This document shows positions 1 to 4,744 of a stretch of DNA of 8,854 bases, in pieces (the stretch's first letter is position 1; every line of letters begins with the position of its first letter). A program made the position numbers and the translations under genes. This DNA comes from Bacteroidales bacterium UBA1077 (GTDB lineage Bacteria; Bacteroidota; Bacteroidia; Bacteroidales; UBA932): NCBI GenBank assembly GCA_002314195.1, contig DCCQ01000001.1, positions 1 to 8,854 of the forward strand, given 5' to 3'. The notes under the pieces were generated by a model. The model did not search any database. It saw only the letters and a program-made list of their open reading frames with translations, and had not been told where the DNA came from.

Positions 1-41
1 ATTTTATCGCATCAGTAGTAATTCTGAATAATCAAAAACAA

Positions 42-87
42 TTTCTAAATAATGCCTAAATAATGCCTATTTTCTAAATAATGCCTA
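42..87. repeat. AT-rich direct repeats, TAAATAATGCC x3
   Basis: The 11-base word TAAATAATGCC occurs exactly three times, at 46-56, 57-67 and 75-85. The first two copies abut. The longer word TTTCTAAATAATGCCTA occurs twice (42-58 and 71-87), 29 bases apart. A weaker relative, TTCTGAATAAT, lies at 22-32. The copies are direct rather than inverted, so this is not a simple hairpin. It could be a slippage-prone tandem repeat, a cluster of regulator-binding sites, or leftover intergenic repeat; the sequence alone does not decide. Confidence 0.75.
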
Positions 88-215
88 TTCTTTTATTTCT
101 GAATCACGAAGATGGTCTCCCGTAGAAGGTCTCTCTGCCAATGTGTTTTTTTATTGAATATTTAGTCGTAACTTAGCAGACTGCTTGACAGGCAAAGATT
201 TTGCGGGGAGAAAGC

Positions 216-280
216 CCGGTCACTGAGATTGTCGAAGTGACGGAGCTTGTCGAAGTGGCCGTGCCTGTCGTAATGACCGG
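216..280. repeat. REP-like palindromic element, three 18-bp units
   Basis: Three head-to-tail imperfect 18-base units lie at 225-242, 243-260 and 261-278, sharing the pattern GAGnTTGTCGAAGTGnCC. They are bounded by a perfect 7-base inverted repeat, CCGGTCA (216-222) and TGACCGG (274-280). A second, mutually exclusive stem can form between GTCACT (219-224) and AGTGAC (236-241). The element resembles from memory short palindromic intergenic repeats built around CACTTCGACA that are common in Bacteroidetes genomes. It ends 55 bases before the first start codon, so it may lie in the promoter or the untranslated leader. Confidence 0.65.
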
Positions 281-335
281 CTGAATGCCTTCAGGCGAGG
301 ATTTGTTTTGTGGAACTGTTTTAAACACAATTGAT

Positions 336-2282
336 ATGAAAGCAAATAGATTTTTGAGTTTTATCGCGTCCGTCGCGGCGCTCTCGTTCGCCACGACCGC
401 ATGCGATGATGACAAGAAAGAGGATCTTGGGGCACCTCAGATCACACTGAATCCGTCCGAGATTACAGTTGAGAAGGCTGGGGCAACAACCACCATCGAG
501 CTGACCGCCACAAGAGACTGGACAACCAACATCTCCGACGATGACGCGAAGTGGATTTCCGTACTCCCTACAAGCGGAAGTGCATCTGCCGACCCTGTGA
601 AGGTTGAGGTCAAAGTTCTGGAAAACTCTGGATTTGACCGTACTGGTTCGGTTTCGTTCAGCATTGGATTCGATTCCAAAACATTGACTGTCAACCAGGC
701 AGGGACAGGTAAGATTGAAGGCGTGATCGGAGAGATCGTCGCCGGTGAAGAGAACAAGACTGTTGAGGTCAAGGATGTGCTTGTGACTGGTGTCACCACG
801 AAGAGCATCGTCATCACCGACCCGACCGGAAGCATTCTCGTGTTTGCCAATGCTAATCCAGGTGCGAAAGTAGGCGACAAGGTCAATGTCACCGGTACAA
901 CCGGCAAGCACAACGGCTTTATGCAGATTGCCTCACCGACAATTACTGTAGTTTCTTCAGGCAACGTCGTTACCTATCCTGATCCAACCACGATTGACAT
1001 CAACAACATCTCATCTTTCTCCAGCAGTGTTGTCTCTTTTGTGACATTCAGGGGTGTACCTAAGAAGACTACAAACAATAATAAGGAATATGTTAACATA
1101 TATGTTGGCGATTATAAAGATAAAGATCTTTCCCTTTCTTACTATCCAGGCGACCTTGAGTCATTGTTGGACAAAGAGATAGATGTCAAAGGCTGGTATG
1201 TCGGTGGTAAAGACCACTATCAGGTCGTGGCCACCAATGTCAACGGCAAGGACATCACAAGTGTTGACGGTGGCAGCGACACCCCGGACGTTCCGGGAAC
1301 CAAGATGACTCTCGCACAGATGCTCACCGCTGACAGGACGGCAGGAACGGTTGTCGAGTCCGAAGAGGTCCTTGTCGGAGCATTGACAACTAGGGGCTAT
1401 GTGGCCACTGATGGTACATCAAGCATTTATGTTTTTCATGATTCAACTCCAACCGTAAAGATTGGGGACAAAGTTACCTTTAAAGGTACTTTGATAGATT
1501 ACTACGGCCTGCCAGAGATAACCTCTCCTAAGACCACGACTGTGTCTTCTGATAACAAGGTGACCTATCCGACAGCGAAGGACATTACTGCCACATTTGA
1601 CTCCTACACCGCAAGTGTGGCTGAATATGTCACATACACGGCAAAAGTCGTAAAAGATGGCAACTATACAAACTTTGTGGTTGAAGGAGCGACAAAGTTT
1701 AAGGGCTCCTTGTCTGGTGCTCCGTCTTCATTATACTCGACTTTCGCGGAGGGTGACAAGGTTCAGGTGACAGGTTACTTCAACACACTCAACACTAAGA
1801 ATAACCTTCTACAAGTAATCGCCACTGAGATCAAGGTCCTAGAGAAAGGCGAAGGCGGTGGTGAAAACATTAAGTGGTCCGGACTTTCCGATTGGGCCGT
1901 GTCTCAGGATAAGAACACGATATCGTTCACATCTGGAAAATACACAATCACTGCGGTCAAGAATTCTGGCTCTAACGCTCCGACCATCAACCCCAAATAT
2001 AATGATTGTCGTGTTTATGCGAAAGGAACTGTAACAATCACAACAACTGGTGAGGCCATGACGCAGATAGTATTCAATCTGTCTTCGCAAGGGTTGAAAC
2101 GTCTTGCCCCGATAGCGGCTGACGCTGGTAATGTTGCGACTCAGCAGTCTGGCGACAAGACAGTGACTTGGACAGGATCCTCAAAGTCTGTTACTTTTAC
2201 TGTCGGTAATCAGGCGGATTTCGGTTCTGACGGCAGCGAAAAGGCTGGCCAGCTGGACTTCTCCAGCATAACCATTAAATAA
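336..2282 (+). CDS. Surface lipoprotein with BACON domain and duplicated OB-fold region
   Basis: A 648-residue predicted lipoprotein, probably surface-exposed and probably nucleic-acid binding rather than catalytic. The start at 336 is preferred over the in-frame ATG at 285 because it gives a normal signal peptide (K3, R5, hydrophobic 6-19) ending at Cys23. The box before it, T-T-A-C, is loose but acceptable for Bacteroidetes. The residues after Cys23 (DDDKKED) resemble the acidic lipoprotein export signal of surface lipoproteins. Residues about 33-122 form a BACON domain (NPSEITVEKAG, then DWTTN, then LTVNQAG). Residues about 126-503 contain two related OB-fold-rich halves, each with a V-L-V core and a GDKV strand followed by VTYP. 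Residues about 510-648 are a separate beta-rich module ending in GQLDFSSITIK, a type I recall at the C-terminus of Bacteroidetes secreted nucleases and OB-fold lipoproteins. No catalytic motif is visible. It is first in the operon, 81 nt before the nuclease lipoprotein. Confidence 0.85.
   Translation: MKANRFLSFIASVAALSFATTACDDDKKEDLGAPQITLNPSEITVEKAGATTTIELTATRDWTTNISDDDAKWISVLPTSGSASADPVKVEVKVLENSGFDRTGSVSFSIGFDSKTLTVNQAGTGKIEGVIGEIVAGEENKTVEVKDVLVTGVTTKSIVITDPTGSILVFANANPGAKVGDKVNVTGTTGKHNGFMQIASPTITVVSSGNVVTYPDPTTIDINNISSFSSSVVSFVTFRGVPKKTTNNNKEYVNIYVGDYKDKDLSLSYYPGDLESLLDKEIDVKGWYVGGKDHYQVVATNVNGKDITSVDGGSDTPDVPGTKMTLAQMLTADRTAGTVVESEEVLVGALTTRGYVATDGTSSIYVFHDSTPTVKIGDKVTFKGTLIDYYGLPEITSPKTTTVSSDNKVTYPTAKDITATFDSYTASVAEYVTYTAKVVKDGNYTNFVVEGATKFKGSLSGAPSSLYSTFAEGDKVQVTGYFNTLNTKNNLLQVIATEIKVLEKGEGGGENIKWSGLSDWAVSQDKNTISFTSGKYTITAVKNSGSNAPTINPKYNDCRVYAKGTVTITTTGEAMTQIVFNLSSQGLKRLAPIAADAGNVATQQSGDKTVTWTGSSKSVTFTVGNQADFGSDGSEKAGQLDFSSITIK
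711..1844 (+). repeat. Internal protein duplication of OB-fold units
   Basis: Within the first lipoprotein, residues 148-215 align without gaps to residues 345-412, a constant offset of 197 residues; I count 34 of 68 identical by hand. Shared landmarks are VLV, TDxTxSI, VF, GDKV, SP and VTYP. The two halves are roughly residues 126-322 (711-1301) and 323-503 (1302-1844). Each half appears to hold two OB-like barrels, the second less well conserved. The halves are separated by an acidic, proline-containing linker (GGSDTPDVPG). DNA identity is clearly lower than protein similarity, so the duplication is old. Confidence 0.75.
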
Positions 2283-2300
2283 CGGTTTGTCAGTGATTAT

Positions 2301-2338
2301 AGCAAAGGGATGCCCGCAAGCACGGGCAGCCCTTTGCT
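2301..2338 (+). promoter_or_regulatory. Intercistronic hairpin, 9+6 bp stem
   Basis: AGCAAAGGG (2301-2309) pairs with CCCTTTGCT (2330-2338), and TGCCCG (2311-2316) pairs with CGGGCA (2323-2328). One A/G mismatch separates the two helices, and the loop is CAAGCA. It lies between the first stop (2282) and the second start (2364). The following bases are CTCTAAAATAAC, so there is no T-tract on either strand. It is therefore a poor classical terminator and more likely an RNA-stabilising, processing or partial attenuation element that separates expression of gene 1 from genes 2-5. The pairing is seen directly; the role is inferred. Confidence 0.7.
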
Positions 2339-2363
2339 CTCTAAAATAACAAAAGAAGTGCGC

Positions 2364-3581
2364 ATGAGAATTGCGTTGAAAGATATTCATACGATTTTTG
2401 GGCTATGCATTGCCTCTCTTATGGCCGTGGTGTCGTGCGAACCTGCGAGTGAGGTAAAGCCACTGCCACCGAATGTCGAGCTTGGAAGCGCCCTCGTTGA
2501 AGCGACCGGCGGCCCTCAATTCGTCCACGTGAAATCCTCTGTCTCATGGGAACTTTCCATAGTCTCCGAATATGATGGAACTGTGGATTGGATTACCGTG
2601 GACCAGACATCAGGGGATAAGGACTGCGATGTCGAGATGAAGGTGGCTGCAAACGACACTGAAGATGAACGTTCGGCCACGATCACTGTTGTGTCCAAGG
2701 CAGGTGAAGCTTCAGCCAAGCTGACCCAGAAAGGGAAGGAAAGCGTGAAGCCAGATCCGGGCCCTAAGCCGGATCCGGAGCCTAAACCAAGTGTGACAGG
2801 TTGGCTGGAGCTCCCTGCGGTGCCAGACGGGACAGCCTTCTTCACCCACCCAATGACTGTCGGCTCGACCAAGACACGCAACTATTCCTTCATTTGGGAC
2901 TACAATAATCTTGTCGCGCCTTGGGTGGCTTATCCGCTTTGCAAATGGAATATTGGCAACAATATCAAGAGAACCAATGCTTGGGGGCTGGATCCGCTGC
3001 TGCCGGAGGGCAAACAGCCAGTGCTGTTCAAAGGCTTCAGTGAGGGCAACAACGGATGGTATGCAAGAGGACATCAGATCCCTTCCGCGGACAGATTGAC
3101 CTCATATAATTCGAATGCAATGACTTTCTATGGCACGAATATGACCCCGCAGATTCAGGAAGGTTTCAACGGGGACATATGGGCCACTCTCGAAGTCAAA
3201 GTGCGTTCCTGGGCCAACAGTTCCGACACTCTCTACGTCGTGACCGGTTGCGTGATCGACTACCCTGAAGGCCAGACCGTAAAGTACGCCCTTGACAATT
3301 ACGGCAAAAAAGTCACTGTTCCGACCGCCTACTACAAGGTGGTTCTCCGTTATCTGAAAAACTCCACGATAGGCTATTCCGGCTATGCGGCATGCGCCGT
3401 CTGGCTGGATCACAAAGTCTACAGCAGCAGTTCCATTAATTCTTCATATTCAATGTCCGTGGATGACCTTGAGAAGAAGACAGGGATTGACTTCTTCGTG
3501 AACCTCCCGGCGAAGGTCGGGGAGGAGACTGCGGCCAAGATCGAGGCTGAGGATCCTGCCAAGGTTTCATGGTGGTGGTAA
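2364..3581 (+). CDS. BACON-domain lipoprotein, DNA/RNA non-specific endonuclease
   Basis: A 405-residue predicted lipoprotein nuclease that should cut DNA and RNA internally at or outside the outer membrane. The start at 2364 is chosen over the in-frame ATG at 2310, which lies inside the hairpin and would bury the signal peptide. Lipobox V-V-S-C gives Cys25, followed by EPASE. Residues about 37-123 are a BACON domain. Residues 129-142 are a Pro/Lys/Asp-rich linker. Residues about 147-400 are the beta-beta-alpha-metal nuclease domain. The signature reads A-R-G-H-Q-I-P-S-A at 234-242, with His237 the likely general base. Asn259 (TNMTPQ) follows, and N269-G-D-I-W-A-T-L-E277 matches the metal-ligand Asn and downstream Glu of the Serratia nuclease family with the same spacing of 8. 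Unusual: the first residue of the family DRGH signature is Ala234 rather than Asp. The protein ends in three tryptophans. Confidence 0.92.
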   Translation: MRIALKDIHTIFGLCIASLMAVVSCEPASEVKPLPPNVELGSALVEATGGPQFVHVKSSVSWELSIVSEYDGTVDWITVDQTSGDKDCDVEMKVAANDTEDERSATITVVSKAGEASAKLTQKGKESVKPDPGPKPDPEPKPSVTGWLELPAVPDGTAFFTHPMTVGSTKTRNYSFIWDYNNLVAPWVAYPLCKWNIGNNIKRTNAWGLDPLLPEGKQPVLFKGFSEGNNGWYARGHQIPSADRLTSYNSNAMTFYGTNMTPQIQEGFNGDIWATLEVKVRSWANSSDTLYVVTGCVIDYPEGQTVKYALDNYGKKVTVPTAYYKVVLRYLKNSTIGYSGYAACAVWLDHKVYSSSSINSSYSMSVDDLEKKTGIDFFVNLPAKVGEETAAKIEAEDPAKVSWWW

Positions 3582-3609
3582 ACTCCAGAGAATATAATAC
3601 AAAACTAAT

Positions 3610-4695
3610 ATGCGTTTAAGAAAATTACTTTACTCCGCACTCCTGCTCCTTGTCGTCACGGCCACGGCGTGTGCCAAAGGTGGCAAGGGCGCAAGGGGCT
3701 ATGTCATCGGCTTCTACAATGTCGAGAATCTCTTCGACACCTACCACGACGAGGGCAAGAATGACTACGAATATCTCCCCGACGGGGCCAACCGCTGGAC
3801 TGACGCGCGTTACAACCGCAAACTCCACAACATCGCGACCGTCATCAAGGCCATGGCGGATGAGAACAAGGCTTACCACACAATCCTCGGCCTCAGCGAG
3901 ATAGAGAACCGCCACGTGCTTGAGGACCTTGTCAGCCAGAAGGAGATTGCCGACGCCAACTATCAGATTGTGCACTATGACGGCCCGGACAGACGAGGTG
4001 TGGATGTGGCCCTGCTTTACAGGCCTGATCACTTCAAGGTGCTTGAGAGCAAGTCCATTCCGTACGATTTCAACAGCAAGGACATCAAGTTCGACATGGA
4101 CAAGGAGTCGCAAAAGAATTTCCGCACCCGTGACATCCTGATGGTCAGAGGCGAAATCAAGGGCGAGATGTTCGCGTTCTTCGTGGCGCACCTTCCTTCC
4201 AGAATCGGAGGCAAAGGCAGCGACCTGAGAAGCCGTGGAGCGGAGATCATCTACGAGAACTCCGTCAAGTTGATGAATGAATATCCAGGGATCAAGATCG
4301 TGGCGATGGGTGACATGAACGACAACCCGACGGACGAGAGCATGACGGTTTATCTGCACGGCAAGGAGAACGTCTCCGAGGTTGGTAAGATGGACTTCTT
4401 CTCTCCGTTCACATCGATGCTTAAGGCCGGCTACGGGTCATTGGCCTATCGTGGGGACTGGAACATCTACGACATCATCATGACGAACGAGGCGCTGGTG
4501 AACGCTCCTAAGGGATCGCTCCGCGTCGTTCCGATCGTGAAGGGGAAATATTACGGACGTGTCTTCAGTCAGCCGTTCATGGTTCAGCAGACCGGCCAGT
4601 ACAAGGGGACTCCGTTCCGGACATATTCCTCGGGCTCTTATGCCGGTGGCTTCAGCGACCATTATCCGACTTATATTGTTGTCAGTAACAAGTAG
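3610..4695 (+). CDS. Exported endonuclease/exonuclease/phosphatase family protein
   Basis: A 361-residue metal-dependent phosphoesterase of the EEP (DNase I / exonuclease III / sphingomyelinase) superfamily, with a signal peptide at residues 1-20. Conserved blocks appear in order: FYNVENLFD with Asn37, LSEIENR with the metal-binding Glu97, DRRGVDVALLYRP, AHLPSR with His194, GDMNDNP with Asp235 and Asn237, an N-I-Y-D block with Asp288 in the place of the usual I-D-Y, and SDHYP with Asp350 and His351. All expected catalytic positions are therefore present. Cys21 (TATAC) could be lipidated, but an A-C-A cleavage site for signal peptidase I is equally plausible, so surface versus periplasm is undecided. 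The FYNVENLFD form is common in Bacteroidetes secreted EEP proteins. Placed 28 nt after the nuclease gene and 49 nt before the receptor, it probably trims oligonucleotides or removes phosphate; sphingomyelinase-like or other phosphodiester substrates remain possible. Confidence 0.9.
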   Translation: MRLRKLLYSALLLLVVTATACAKGGKGARGYVIGFYNVENLFDTYHDEGKNDYEYLPDGANRWTDARYNRKLHNIATVIKAMADENKAYHTILGLSEIENRHVLEDLVSQKEIADANYQIVHYDGPDRRGVDVALLYRPDHFKVLESKSIPYDFNSKDIKFDMDKESQKNFRTRDILMVRGEIKGEMFAFFVAHLPSRIGGKGSDLRSRGAEIIYENSVKLMNEYPGIKIVAMGDMNDNPTDESMTVYLHGKENVSEVGKMDFFSPFTSMLKAGYGSLAYRGDWNIYDIIMTNEALVNAPKGSLRVVPIVKGKYYGRVFSQPFMVQQTGQYKGTPFRTYSSGSYAGGFSDHYPTYIVVSNK

Positions 4696-4744
4696 CACAT
4701 TCAGTCGCCTCGACAGTGATGAAAGTAATTAATATTCAATATTT

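Larger units (their letters stand above)
1..335. other. Non-coding 5' region upstream of the operon
   Basis: No convincing gene is visible in these 335 bases. The first ~180 bases are AT-rich and hold the direct repeats at 42-87; the stretch from about 190 is more GC-rich and holds the palindromic element at 216-280. A search by eye for the Bacteroides-type promoter (-7 TAnnTTTG with an upstream TTTG) gave only a poor match, TTGTTTTG at 303-310 with one mismatch and no good -33 box, so the operon promoter is not assigned. A frame open from the left edge to a TAA at 57-59 could be the tail of a preceding gene, but it is too short to call. Confidence 0.6.

Noticed and set aside
1..59. Possible C-terminal tail of an upstream gene ending at TAA 57-59
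   Set aside because: Only 18 codons, low complexity, and its 3' end overlaps the direct-repeat cluster; more than one frame is open from the edge, so it cannot be assigned.
303..310. TTGTTTTG as a Bacteroides-type -7 promoter element
   Set aside because: One mismatch to TAnnTTTG and no matching TTTG about 20 bases upstream; too weak to annotate.
285..335. N-terminal extension of the first lipoprotein from the ATG at 285
   Set aside because: It would place 17 unrelated residues before a normal lipoprotein signal peptide that starts at the ATG at 336.
2310..2363. N-terminal extension of the nuclease from the ATG at 2310
   Set aside because: This ATG sits inside the intercistronic hairpin and the extension would bury the signal peptide; the ATG at 2364 gives a proper lipoprotein start.
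3625..4359. Long open frame of 244 codons on the minus strand opposite the EEP gene
   Set aside because: It is a shadow of codon bias in the + strand gene, rich in Val/Leu/His/Asp without any domain pattern, while the + strand frame carries complete EEP motifs.
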